Source: Bacillota bacterium (GTDB taxonomy: Bacteria; Bacillota; Clostridia; Lachnospirales; Lachnospiraceae). From it: DNA of 64,000 nucleotides. The stretch spans positions 124,001 to 188,000 of the forward strand of contig JAEWYQ010000051.1 of assembly GCA_023395555.1 (NCBI GenBank), written 5' to 3'. This document shows, piece after piece, positions 46,980 to 55,093 of this stretch. The notes under the pieces were generated by a model. That model did no database searches, was not told where the DNA came from, and was given only the letters and a program-made list of their open reading frames with translations. The stretch's first letter is position 1. Each line of letters begins with the position of its first letter. The translations under genes were made by a program, and so were the position numbers.

Positions 46980-47068
46980 ATGATGCTGCATCATAGGTAT
47001 AATCGCTATTTGGGTTATGCCTGTGATTAATAAATATATTGATTCCATGATATATTTAGCCACACAGG
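46980..47068 (+). promoter_or_regulatory. alternative pairings of the hisS attenuator (pause and antiterminator stems)
   Basis: ATGATG (46980-46985) pairs with CATCAT (46989-46994). The same ATGATG can instead pair with the CATCAT of the leader His codons. GGTATAA (46996-47002) pairs with TTATGCC (47015-47021). CCTGTG (47020-47025) can instead pair with CACAGG (47063-47068), supported by AAATATAT/ATATATTT (47032-47039 with 47050-47057). The CCTGTG pairing uses two bases of the preceding stem and the left arm of the terminator, so it works as an antiterminator. Confidence 0.7.
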
Positions 47069-47090
47069 GAATAACCTGTGTGGCTATTTT
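47057..47090 (+). terminator. attenuator terminator upstream of hisS
   Basis: TAGCCACACAGG (47057-47068) pairs perfectly with CCTGTGTGGCTA (47075-47086) around GAATAA, followed by TTTTATT, 24 bases before the hisS start. It is a strong intrinsic terminator placed inside the leader. Confidence 0.9.
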
Positions 47091-47114
47091 ATTGCAAGGA
47101 AGGGAGAAACAATT

Positions 47115-48350
47115 ATGAAAATCAATACGATTAAAGGAACAAATGACTACCTGCCCCAGGAAGCCGCCTTGAGGGACTATATCCAAACTACAATACTGGG
47201 GGTCTACAAAGCCAATGGCTTTGTCCGTATCATGACACCTGCCGTGGAAGATATTGAAAATCTAAACAAAAGTGACGGCGGAGACAATCTTAATCTTATT
47301 TTTAAAATTTTAAAACGGGGAGATAAGCTAGATGCCGCATTAAAAACAGAAAATCCCCGGCAATTATCTGATATGGGACTGCGGTACGATCTGACCCTGC
47401 CGCTTAGCCGGTATTTTGCCAATAACCGCAATGATTTGATGCTGCCTTTTAAATGTATCCAGATTGATAAGGTATATCGTGCGGAAAAGCCTCAAAAAGG
47501 CAGACTGCGGGAGTTTCTGCAATGTGATATCGACATTATCGGCTCTGAATCAAGAAATTGCGAAATGGAACTAATCACCGTAACGGCTAACGCTTTACTT
47601 CAGATTGGGCTACGGGATTTCACTGTAAGAATCAATGACCGCGTTATTCTCACTGATTTATTAACAGACTTGGGATTTCCGGCAGAAGATATCCCCAGTG
47701 TGTGCATTACCTTTGACAAGCTCGACAAGATTGGAGTGGCTGGGGTGAAAGAAGAACTGGAGGAAAAGAAATTTGAAGCTTCCAGTATTGATGCCTTAAT
47801 AAAGCTTTTGGGTGATTTTCCATTATCATTGGATGTTATAAAATCAAAAGTAAATCAGATCCAGCGAGTCATGCAGCTGGAGAATATCATAGAAGCCGTA
47901 AGGCTGCTGTCCGGTAACCAATATAATATTGAATTTGACTTATCATTGGTACGGGGTCAGGGGTATTATACCGGTACAATATTTGAAATTGCCAGCCCTG
48001 CCTTCAAGGGCGCCATTGCCGGCGGCGGAAGATATGATGATCTGATTGGAAAGTTCGTTAATGATAAAGTTCCCGCTGTCGGGTTTTCCATTGGTTTTGA
48101 AAAAATATTCTGTATTTTAAAGGATAACGGCTTCATACCGCCGGATAATAAGAAAAAAATAGCCCTGCTGTATCTGGAGGATTTCATTGAAGCTTCCAGG
48201 TTAAGGGAAACCATGCAGGCGGAATATGATGTGACACTCTATGAAACGCCTAAGAAATTAAGTAAATTTTTAAGCCAGTTACAAAAAAGCGGATATTATG
48301 GTTTTATCACATGCGATCAGGCAGCTGACGTTAAAGTATTAAAAAGTTAA
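47115..48350 (+). CDS. hisS: histidyl-tRNA synthetase (or HisZ-type paralogue)
   Basis: 411 residues. Class II synthetase motifs are in place: KGTNDYLPQEAALRDYI at the start, RYDLTLPLSRYFANN, motif 2 with YRAEKPQKGRLREFLQCDID, the histidine-specific SLVRGQGYYTGTIFEIA, and motif 3 with GGGRYDDL and PAVGFSIGFEKI. A C-terminal anticodon-binding-like domain follows (KKIALLYLEDFIEASRLRET and YGFITCDQ). HisZ, the regulatory subunit of ATP phosphoribosyltransferase, is related but lacks that C-terminal domain and normally sits with hisG, which is absent here. I favour a charging enzyme. It is preceded by a His-codon attenuator and followed by a strong terminator, so it is a single-gene unit. Confidence 0.82.
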   Translation: MKINTIKGTNDYLPQEAALRDYIQTTILGVYKANGFVRIMTPAVEDIENLNKSDGGDNLNLIFKILKRGDKLDAALKTENPRQLSDMGLRYDLTLPLSRYFANNRNDLMLPFKCIQIDKVYRAEKPQKGRLREFLQCDIDIIGSESRNCEMELITVTANALLQIGLRDFTVRINDRVILTDLLTDLGFPAEDIPSVCITFDKLDKIGVAGVKEELEEKKFEASSIDALIKLLGDFPLSLDVIKSKVNQIQRVMQLENIIEAVRLLSGNQYNIEFDLSLVRGQGYYTGTIFEIASPAFKGAIAGGGRYDDLIGKFVNDKVPAVGFSIGFEKIFCILKDNGFIPPDNKKKIALLYLEDFIEASRLRETMQAEYDVTLYETPKKLSKFLSQLQKSGYYGFITCDQAADVKVLKS

Positions 48351-48355
48351 CGTAA

Positions 48356-48396
48356 GGAAATCCCCAAACACTACGAAACGTGCTTTGGGGATTTCC
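48356..48396 (+). terminator. Rho-independent terminator of hisS
   Basis: GGAAATCCCCAAA pairs perfectly over 13 bases with TTTGGGGATTTCC and is followed by ATTTAAT, six bases after the hisS stop. The AT-rich stretch from 48397 to 48642 holds nothing I can identify. Confidence 0.9.
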
Positions 48397-48642
48397 ATTT
48401 AATATTGCATCACACAGTTTTATGTGCAATAAACAAATTTATTTAATATATTCTGAGTATCTGCACTTTTAAGGAAATCAATAGTCTCATGATGTATGAG
48501 ATTTTTTAGAATTTGAAATATCTTCATAATTACCATAATAATTAGCTAAGTATATCTATGTCACTTGTTTATCATATCCTATTTTTTCTCTTATAAATTC
48601 ATTAAATTCAAAAACTATTTTATCAATGAAATGATGTTGCAT

Positions 48643-49344
48643 TCACAATATATTTAGCAAATCCGTTAACCCGCTAATTCTATAATCTTCTTTATATGGT
48701 ATTGCTTCCGGCAATATCTCCTTTTTATCGGCAATCCAGACACAATCCATTCCAATCTCTTTTGAACATAATACATCCATTGGCTGATCTCCGACATAAA
48801 GACAGTCTTCTGCCTCCAACCCAAGTTCATTAAGTAAAATTTGCATGATGCGAACGTCTGGCTTTGACACTCCGACGGTTTCAGATATAATGATCGACTC
48901 GAAATAGGAGGATAAACCACACTCCATCAAATACTCCAGCAACCATGTATAATGATTTGATACGATGGCTAAGCGATAATTACTTTTGATGATATTCAAG
49001 ACATCAAACACATCGGAAATAACGTTCATTTCTTGCTTTGGTATCTGCATCTCATTTAATTTTGGAAGATACTCCTGACTGCTTTCATCCGTAACACACG
49101 ACAATGCCGCCCTGTCCAATAATTCATTTAACTCTGATTCCGGTAAATGCGACGCACCGTACCGTTCCCTATGATTTTGCTCTCCAATCGACCAATTAAC
49201 CACTTTTGAAATCTCTCTTGCTTTTTCTTCTGAAACTTCAAAACCCAGGTAACGCAGTCTGTCTCCAAAGATTTGAGCATAATTGGGACTGTACTCAATC
49301 AGCGTATCACTTACATCAAACACTATCGCTTTATATTTCAACAT
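48643..49344 (-). CDS. HAD-superfamily hydrolase
   Basis: 233 residues. HAD motifs: I is AIVFDVSDTLIEY, II is LAIVSNHYTW, III includes the Lys in SKPDVRIM, and IV is CLYVGDQPMDVLCSKEIG. A helical cap covers about residues 20-100. Motif I is DVSDT rather than DxDGT, so the second Asp, the usual acid/base, is replaced by Ser with an Asp one position later. This variant occurs in some members, but it may mean altered or slow phosphatase activity. It stands alone between hisS and the transglutaminase-like gene. The substrate is unknown. Confidence 0.82.
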   Translation of the reverse strand: MLKYKAIVFDVSDTLIEYSPNYAQIFGDRLRYLGFEVSEEKAREISKVVNWSIGEQNHRERYGASHLPESELNELLDRAALSCVTDESSQEYLPKLNEMQIPKQEMNVISDVFDVLNIIKSNYRLAIVSNHYTWLLEYLMECGLSSYFESIIISETVGVSKPDVRIMQILLNELGLEAEDCLYVGDQPMDVLCSKEIGMDCVWIADKKEILPEAIPYKEDYRISGLTDLLNIL

Positions 49345-49468
49345 TTTTTCTCTCCAACAATTTTGAAATTCTTTTGAACATAAAACTGCTGCCCTGATGC
49401 TTTCGATTATTGCTGTTTTTCAATTTTATGTATCATTCGATTTATCTCCTTTGTTATTAAAGTAAAAC

Positions 49469-49499
49469 CTTCCCCGTACTTTTATTTAGTCTGGGAAAG
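49469..49499 (-). terminator. terminator of the pilus-transglutaminase operon
   Basis: On the minus strand CTTTCCC pairs with GGGGAAG (one G-U) and is followed by GTTTTACTTT, about 35 bases after the gene stop at 49533. Confidence 0.55.
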
Positions 49500-49532
49500 T
49501 CTTTATTCCAACACGGTCAACCACTCTGGTTG

Positions 49533-50351
49533 TTAATACTGATAACGAATATCCTTATATTCACTTGCTTTCTTCACCATACTGGGCTTTTTTTTGGCTC
49601 CGCTCATTCCTATATCATAGGTCGCATCCACGGTGTACCATTTGTCTTTTTTACTGTCATAAATCACATTCCAGGCATGATACTCGGATATATTGGGCGT
49701 ATATCCGGTTACCAGCCTCACGCGTATCCCCTGGCTGCGCAGCATGGATGCCATTACGGCGGAGATATCGTAGCATATGCCCTTTTTATTTTTATAGACG
49801 ATTTTAATATCCGGAATATATCCTGACTGGAGGTCATCTACCTTGTCATAATCATAGTCAAAGTTCTTCACTACATAATCATAGATCGCCTTAACCTTCT
49901 CCGCCTCCGTCTTGCACTTCTTCGTCAGCTGGCCAGCTTTGACAATTGCATCATAATCCATATCATAATTTACGATTATGTTGGGATGTAAATAAACATC
50001 ATCCTCATTCTCCAGCTCCAGCTTAAACTCCTGGCTCTGAATCACGCTGTATTTGTTGCCTGTGACGTTCTTGCAGATTCGGATCGTATAGGTTCCGTTC
50101 CCCATGGTCAGCGGAATATCCAGGCTGTTTTTGCCCTCACCCAGGTCATAATAATAGCTCTTGTTATCTTTCATAACGGCTATCTTCATCTTGGCATTAC
50201 CCGTATTATCATAGCTTACGGTCAGAACTCCGTTTTTATTATCCTTCAAAAGCTCAGATGCCATCGCCTTATCCGCAGGCAGACGAAGCAATAACGGCAG
50301 AAACAAAAACAACATTGCACAGCGAAGCGTATTATTTATTATTTTTTCCAT
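49533..50351 (-). CDS. secreted transglutaminase-like protein
   Basis: 272 residues from the ATG at 50351 with AAGGAGG upstream. A signal sequence (AMLFLFLPLLLRLPADKAMA) is followed by a beta-rich domain (about residues 35-120) and a C-terminal transglutaminase core. The triad is visible: Cys in KKGICYDISAVMASMLRSQG, His in SEYHAWNVIYD and Asp in YTVDATYDIG. These proteins act as cysteine proteases or cross-linkers at the cell surface. It starts 31 bases after pilT, so it may be the last gene of the pilus operon. Confidence 0.85.
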   Translation of the reverse strand: MEKIINNTLRCAMLFLFLPLLLRLPADKAMASELLKDNKNGVLTVSYDNTGNAKMKIAVMKDNKSYYYDLGEGKNSLDIPLTMGNGTYTIRICKNVTGNKYSVIQSQEFKLELENEDDVYLHPNIIVNYDMDYDAIVKAGQLTKKCKTEAEKVKAIYDYVVKNFDYDYDKVDDLQSGYIPDIKIVYKNKKGICYDISAVMASMLRSQGIRVRLVTGYTPNISEYHAWNVIYDSKKDKWYTVDATYDIGMSGAKKKPSMVKKASEYKDIRYQY

Positions 50352-50381
50352 ATCGCGCCTCCTTCTTTTGTAAATCAACGA

Positions 50382-51437
50382 TTACACCATCAGGTTCCTT
50401 TTCATCATTTCCATGTTGATACAGTGGGTCAATGCTGTATCCGCATCAATCTTATTTGCCTGGTACAGCTCAAGAATGCTTTGATCCATTGATTTCATCC
50501 CGCCCTGGGAAGCCGCTAAAATCACAGAATCAATTTGATGCACCTTCCCGTCACGGATCATCGCTTTGACGGCATTGTTCGCCTGCAATATCTCAAATGC
50601 CGGTACCAGACTGTCTCTTCCCTTCAACAGCTGCTGCGATACGATTGCTTTCAATACCATGGACAGCTGAAATCGAATCTGAATCTGCTGATTCGCAGGA
50701 AAGACATCAATAATCCGATCAATTGTATTCGCCGCTCCGATGGTGTGCAGAGTAGAAAAAACCAGATGCCCCGTCTCCGCCGCCGTCATAGCAATCTCAA
50801 TGGTTTCATGATCTCTCATCTCTCCGATGAAAATAACATCCGGAGATTCCCGCATCGCCGCACGCAATGCCTTGCTGTAGGAGGGAGAATCGATGCCGAT
50901 CTCTCTTTGGCTGACAATGCTGTTCCCATGCTTATGTAAATATTCAATCGGGTCCTCCAGCGTCAATATGTGACAATTTCTATTTTTATTGATATAGTCA
51001 ATGATATATGTCATGGTAGTGCTTTTTCCGCTCCCGGCCGTACCGGTAACCAGAACCAGTCCCTTAGTCAGGCTGCCCAGCTCAATCACGCCCTGGGGTA
51101 TTCCCATCTCCTCCATCTCCGGCATCTGAAAGGCCACCACCCGCAGCACCGCGCTCCAGGTACCTCTCTGCTTATATATATTCACGCGGAATCTTCCTAC
51201 ACCGGCCAAGGCAACGGCAAAGTCATCATCGCCGCTTTTTCGAAGCTCCGTCTCACGGCCGCCGGACATGGCATACATCTCGTCCACAAGGGAAAGAGAA
51301 TCCTCCGGCTTCAGGCGATAGTCACTCTGCTGTATAATCATTCCTTTTATCTTAAAGGATACCGGCCTTCCTGCAATGAGAAAAATATCAGAGGCATGCT
51401 GATCAACCGCCGACGACAAAATATCTTTCAGTTCCAT
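50382..51437 (-). CDS. pilT: type IV pilus retraction ATPase PilT
   Basis: 351 residues, standard PilT length. The N-terminal PAS-like domain (LKDILSSAVDQHASDIFLIA) is followed by the ATPase core with Walker A GTAGSGKSTT, Asp box region TLEDPIEYLHKH, Walker B SPDVIFIGEMRDHETIEIAM, His box GHLVFSTLHT and the AIVSQQLL segment. It depolymerises pilin fibres. Its operon has PilC and minor pilin-like genes. The extension ATPase PilB is not in the window. Confidence 0.95.
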   Translation of the reverse strand: MELKDILSSAVDQHASDIFLIAGRPVSFKIKGMIIQQSDYRLKPEDSLSLVDEMYAMSGGRETELRKSGDDDFAVALAGVGRFRVNIYKQRGTWSAVLRVVAFQMPEMEEMGIPQGVIELGSLTKGLVLVTGTAGSGKSTTMTYIIDYINKNRNCHILTLEDPIEYLHKHGNSIVSQREIGIDSPSYSKALRAAMRESPDVIFIGEMRDHETIEIAMTAAETGHLVFSTLHTIGAANTIDRIIDVFPANQQIQIRFQLSMVLKAIVSQQLLKGRDSLVPAFEILQANNAVKAMIRDGKVHQIDSVILAASQGGMKSMDQSILELYQANKIDADTALTHCINMEMMKRNLMV

Positions 51438-51448
51438 TGCCTACCTCC

Positions 51449-51937
51449 TCATTCATCAAATGTACCATCCCAGATCTCTATTCCCTCCGAATCATATTCC
51501 CCCTGCTCCTTCGTTACCATCTTCCAGCTGATAATGGACAAATACGGTCCGGAGGCTTTCTTTTCGGGAGATACCTCCACCTTAAGGATGGAAGCATCAT
51601 TCATCGCAACCTCATATGTAACAAGCCCTTCCTGCTGCTGTACCTGTGTAACCCCTTCCAGTTCTGAGGCCATGGTCTCCAGCTTCTCCCACTGCTCCGG
51701 AGAATCATTCCATTGAAGCTGAACAAGAAGCTCATTGAGCAGCATCAATAGCTCTTCTGCTTTCGAATCCGCAAGATAATATTCCTCCGCCCTGGCCGCC
51801 GTCTTTTCTGATAGCTTCAGCTCATAATAGGAGGTACGGACCGACAGTACTCCGAAAATTGTCAATAAAATCACCAGCAGTATTACAATAATGGAGGTTC
51901 CGCCAATATTTATCCGAATACTTCCCCTGCCGCTCAT
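51449..51937 (-). CDS. pilus-associated single-helix protein
   Basis: 162 residues. One N-terminal helix (GTSIIVILLVILLTIFGVLSV) is followed by a helical stalk with many Glu and Lys and a small C-terminal domain. The layout resembles type IV minor pilins or PilX/ComG-like proteins, but no prepilin cleavage motif (GFTLxE) is present. It sits 11 bases before pilT in the pilus gene order. The precise role is unknown. Confidence 0.65.
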   Translation of the reverse strand: MSGRGSIRINIGGTSIIVILLVILLTIFGVLSVRTSYYELKLSEKTAARAEEYYLADSKAEELLMLLNELLVQLQWNDSPEQWEKLETMASELEGVTQVQQQEGLVTYEVAMNDASILKVEVSPEKKASGPYLSIISWKMVTKEQGEYDSEGIEIWDGTFDE

Positions 51938-51983
51938 ATCTGCGCCTCCTTTCCATCAGCCTCTCAAGCCGGAATAACAACCA

Positions 51984-52451
51984 TCAGTCAGGATTGAATT
52001 TACTGACACTCAGCCTGCACAGGCTATGCAAATCCTCTTCACTGCCGATGCGCTCTTTCACCCTGGATGCCGTAATTCTCGCTTTTTCCAGATGCCCGGC
52101 TCTGCCGGCCACCCGTTCAAGATAAACCGTAATTTCATAGATACCTGTATCATCGGACTGCTCCCAATCCTGTTCATAATACCCACGGTAAAATCCGGTA
52201 CCTTCGTCGGTCGTCTTCTCCATTCCCATATCTGCCAACGCCGCTTCAAAGGAAGTGCTTCCCTTGAGCCGCTCTGCTATATTCTCCGCCTCGATGACCG
52301 CTTTGCTGTAATCCAACGCCCTCCTCGACATGTGATCTGCCGAGAGAAATATTCTGACGATTATGACACTCATTGCTGCAAACACGCCCAGCATCAGGAC
52401 AAATTCAATCATAACAATTCGAAATGTTCTTGAGGTTTTTTCAATTTCCAT
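51984..52451 (-). CDS. pilus-associated single-helix protein
   Basis: 155 residues with one helix (FRIVMIEFVLMLGVFAAMSVII) near the N-terminus. The short MEIEKTSRTFRIVMIEF start places Glu just after the first membrane residues, as in pilins that keep Glu5, but a classical leader is absent. The rest is soluble with an alpha/beta look. It overlaps the preceding gene by 11 bases. A structural pilus component or assembly partner is the best guess. Confidence 0.62.
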   Translation of the reverse strand: MEIEKTSRTFRIVMIEFVLMLGVFAAMSVIIVRIFLSADHMSRRALDYSKAVIEAENIAERLKGSTSFEAALADMGMEKTTDEGTGFYRGYYEQDWEQSDDTGIYEITVYLERVAGRAGHLEKARITASRVKERIGSEEDLHSLCRLSVSKFNPD

Positions 52452-52953
52452 AGCTTACCTCCCCCACAGGCCCGCTCCCAGACCTGGGACAAAGCAATCG
52501 TTCCTCCGTTTCACCTGCTTTATTCCGAGCCGTAAGCTGCAGATAGCCGTCCTCTGTCAGCTTAATCCGGAACTCTTCTATCTCAATGGCCGGAACACCG
52601 TAGCTAAGCTCATAATCCATTCCGGCTTCCCTGTAAAGCTCACATAGATATCCTTTATAATGATAGATCAGGGTTTCATACCGGGCACTCTCGATCTCCT
52701 CACCCAGAACCAGAACGGGCACCCCTTCCTTTTCTTCTATGTTCACGGAATCGGAGGTATCCGACTGCCGCACTTTCGTAGCAACATAGGACAGGGAGGT
52801 CCGAAGCTGGAAATTATCATTCGTCACCAATACAATATTCTTATATGCTCCAATCCCCACCGTAACCAGCATGAGAGAAGTCAGGATAAACACGCCGATG
52901 ATAAGAAGAACACTGATCAGCTTTGCCGTCCGGACCTTTTGCCATTTCTCCAT
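52441..52953 (-). CDS. DUF4860-like pilus-associated protein
   Basis: 170 residues. One N-terminal helix (AKLISVLLIIGVFILTSLML) is followed by a compact domain with NDNFQLRTSLSYVATKVRQSD, YHYKGYLCELYRE and IEIEEFRIKLTEDGYLQLTARN. This matches the DUF4860 group found in clostridial type IV pilus operons. The family resembles minor pilins, with a PilW/ComGF-like fold suspected. It overlaps the next gene in the operon. Confidence 0.68.
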   Translation of the reverse strand: MEKWQKVRTAKLISVLLIIGVFILTSLMLVTVGIGAYKNIVLVTNDNFQLRTSLSYVATKVRQSDTSDSVNIEEKEGVPVLVLGEEIESARYETLIYHYKGYLCELYREAGMDYELSYGVPAIEIEEFRIKLTEDGYLQLTARNKAGETEERLLCPRSGSGPVGEVSYGN

Positions 52954-53007
52954 ATGGTACCTCCCTCCTGATTTTCAATCCCTACCCTTTACCCTTGGCT
53001 TTCAAGC

Positions 53008-53343
53008 CTACCGTTCAAATACCTCTATCTCGGGCATAAAATTCGATGAAACACAGTTATAAACCACATAATAATGGTCGGTATCTATCCTCAGATGATA
53101 ATTCTCTTCCAGATAAGATAACCGGGCAGGATAAATCCCTTCCACCGCATAGCACTGAATCACAGCCTTACGAATGGCCTGCTCCGTCAAGATCAGCTCC
53201 TGCCGCCGGCTGATATCGTCAATCCGATTGATCCCTCCCCAAAAAAGCACCAGCAGCAACACCGCTATTCCGGCGCTCACCAGGACATTGCTTCGGAAAT
53301 ATTTCATTTTCCTCTCTTTTCGCTTCTTCATGACAACACCCAT
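53008..53343 (-). CDS. short pilus-operon protein with one membrane helix
   Basis: 111 residues: a very basic start (MKKRKERKMKYFRSN), one helix (VLVSAGIAVLLLVLFWGGI) and a small domain containing QAIRKAVIQCYAVEGIYPARLSYL. The last stretch resembles the AVRRAVIQCYAxEGxYPxxLxYL region that follows the helix in pilin-like proteins, where new pilins carry the polymer. I read it as a pilin-like protein of unknown role. An alternative start lies four codons downstream. Confidence 0.65.
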   Translation of the reverse strand: MGVVMKKRKERKMKYFRSNVLVSAGIAVLLLVLFWGGINRIDDISRRQELILTEQAIRKAVIQCYAVEGIYPARLSYLEENYHLRIDTDHYYVVYNCVSSNFMPEIEVFER

Positions 53344-53356
53344 CCCCTAATCTGTG

Positions 53357-54415
53357 CTATCCGATGAAAGAGATGATATTCATCAGCGGCAGCATAACAG
53401 ACAGCAATACAAACCCAATCAATAACGCCAAAAACAATACCAGTACTGTCTCAACACAGGCAGCGGCTTTATTCAACAGGGCGGAGGCCTCCTCGTTATA
53501 GCGTTCGCCCAGCTTGATGAACGCCGAATCCAGGTTACCGCTCTTCGCTGCGACAAGAATAATACTCCTGTCCATTCCGGTAATCAGCTTCGACTGCTGT
53601 ATCGCATCCTCCAAGGGATGCCCTTTCCCCGCAAGCTCCCTGCATTCCTTCACCTTTGCTAAAACCCCCGGATTATCCATGGTTTCCATGGCCAGATCAA
53701 GGGCTTTTATGGTATCCATACCGGACGGAAGCATCAATGCCATGGAAGAAATAAATCTTCCGATGGAGATCTGGCTGGCCATCCCCTTCGTCGCCGGGAA
53801 ATGATACATTACGTCTTTTATCAGCCGCGCCCCCCGTTTCGTACGGTACGCAAGAAAAAGAAAAAGGGTAACCAGTGCCAGCAGCCCAACAAGGACAGCG
53901 GCTGCAATTCCTGCGTTTACGCCAAAGGACATTAAGCTGCCGGAGGTGCTCTCAACCTCCGCACTCAGCTCCTGATACATCGTTTCAAACAAAGGCAGAA
54001 TTCGAAAAACCAGCGCCCATAAGATCACTGCGATAATCAGAAAAAGGATTGCAGGATAAGTCACCGCACTTCGTATGCCTGACTTCACCCTGCCCTCCCT
54101 CTCATAATAAGCCGACAGAGAATGCATCACCTGCTCTATGCTGCCGGACGCCTCTCCCACACTCACCATATGGACCATATATTCCGGAAAAGCCCCTGTC
54201 TTGCCAAGGGCCTGTGACAGGCTCCTCCTGGCTTGCAGACTCATCTCTATTTCATGGAGAACCGCCTTGGTATCTCCCTCCTCCGTCTCGCCGCATAGGA
54301 CAGAAACCCCTTCATACAGGGATATTCCGCTGCCCAGCAGGGTCGCGATATGATCGCAGAATATTGATATTTCATCCGAAGAGAACCTTTTGGCTTTGAC
54401 ACTTCTATTTTTCAA
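53357..54415 (-). CDS. pilC: type IV pilus inner membrane platform protein PilC/GspF
   Basis: 352 residues from a TTG at 54415 with GGAGG seven bases upstream. The ATG six bases before that TTG lies only one base from GGAGG, too close. Two GspF domains are present, the first with FCDHIATLLGSGISLYEGVSVL, the second with FISSMALMLPSGMDTIKALDLAM. Three helix regions include SAVTYPAILFLIIAVILWAL and VETVLVLFLALLIGFVLLSV. PilC is the rotor between PilB/PilT and the pilus. It is the first visible gene of the pilus operon. What would usually precede it (pilB, pilin) is replaced by remnants of a histidine kinase. Confidence 0.9.
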   Translation of the reverse strand: MKNRSVKAKRFSSDEISIFCDHIATLLGSGISLYEGVSVLCGETEEGDTKAVLHEIEMSLQARRSLSQALGKTGAFPEYMVHMVSVGEASGSIEQVMHSLSAYYEREGRVKSGIRSAVTYPAILFLIIAVILWALVFRILPLFETMYQELSAEVESTSGSLMSFGVNAGIAAAVLVGLLALVTLFLFLAYRTKRGARLIKDVMYHFPATKGMASQISIGRFISSMALMLPSGMDTIKALDLAMETMDNPGVLAKVKECRELAGKGHPLEDAIQQSKLITGMDRSIILVAAKSGNLDSAFIKLGERYNEEASALLNKAAACVETVLVLFLALLIGFVLLSVMLPLMNIISFIG

Positions 54416-54589
54416 CCTCATCCCTCCATGCTTTCGTAAAATATAACATATTATAACATTATTCATTCTTTTCTTCAACATTTATCCATAATGCCCGTGT
54501 CTGATACTTGTGAAATTGTGGAATAGAGAACTTCGCTTAATCCACTTCACCGTAAGCAAATAAATTATCCTTACCCATACCACATACAT

Positions 54590-54895
54590 AAGGGCTTGAA
54601 TATCTGTGCATAATGCTGTTCCAGGACGCCCCTACCTGTGTCGGTAATGTCGATTTTTGTTGCCAGTTTCCAGCCGGGACATTTTCACCATTGACTGCAT
54701 CAAAAAATCCAGCTTTTCAATTTGTGATTCCATCAGTTTGTAAAACTCCTGTGCTTTCTCAGGTGCAAGCTGCCTCTCCAGAAGGGTGGAGTTATACATT
54801 TTTAAGTTTGTTACCGGAGTTTTCACTTGATGGGAGATGTCTGAGATCATCTCCTGTATGGATTGTTTTTCCTCCTGTACCCGTCTTTTCCTCTT
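54590..54895 (-). pseudogene. histidine kinase remnant (HisKA piece joined to an ATPase-domain piece)
   Basis: One frame reads RRVQEEKQSIQEMISDISHQ, VKTPVTNLKMYNSTLLE and MVKMSRLETGN, the dimerisation/phosphoacceptor domain of a sensor kinase with its His. It then shifts into another frame reading KIDITDTGRGVLEQHYAQIFK, the G1/G2 box area of the ATPase domain. About 80 residues (N box and part of the lid) are missing at about 54660, and both ends of the protein are lost. No function is possible. Confidence 0.78.
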
Positions 54896-54998
54896 CTATA
54901 CCTTCAAATGCGCATTTCTTCTCCTTCATCACTTTAAAATCAGTTGTTCCTGGGCACATATCCTCAGTTTGCATACATCTAATTAATCCATCTTTCAT
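54885..54998 (-). pseudogene. CGGC-domain protein remnant (N-terminal 37 residues)
   Basis: From the ATG at 54998 (GGAGG upstream) the frame reads MKDGLIRCMQTEDMCPGTTD then FKVMKEKKCAFEGIEEEK, the N-terminus of CGGC proteins. The CGGCPGKK motif and remainder are missing, and the frame runs into the histidine kinase remnant. The promoter and ribosome binding site are intact, so a short fusion peptide may still be made. Confidence 0.75.
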
Positions 54999-55033
54999 TA
55001 ATAAACCTCCAATTCTATATGTACCGTAGTAAA

Positions 55034-55078
55034 AAATAGTACTTGCACTAATTATATCGCGCAAGCACTATTTCTCAA
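55034..55078 (-). promoter_or_regulatory. palindrome overlapping a promoter upstream of the CGGC remnant
   Basis: A 15-base inverted repeat with two G-U pairs (55034-55048 with 55059-55073) flanks a TATAAT -10 box (55051-55056). TTGAGA (55073-55078) is 16 bases upstream. The same repeat ends in TTTTTTAC on the minus strand. It can therefore be an operator over a promoter, a terminator for the upstream nifX-like gene, or both. Confidence 0.6.
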
Positions 55079-55093
55079 TACAAATGTTTTATT

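Noticed and set aside
46810..47114. T-box leader for hisS
   Set aside because: No T-box sequence (TGG near the antiterminator) or stem I was found; the His-codon leader and terminator explain the region.
46978..47190. A 70-residue minus-strand frame across the hisS leader
   Set aside because: It is antisense of the attenuator and the start of hisS with no family resemblance.
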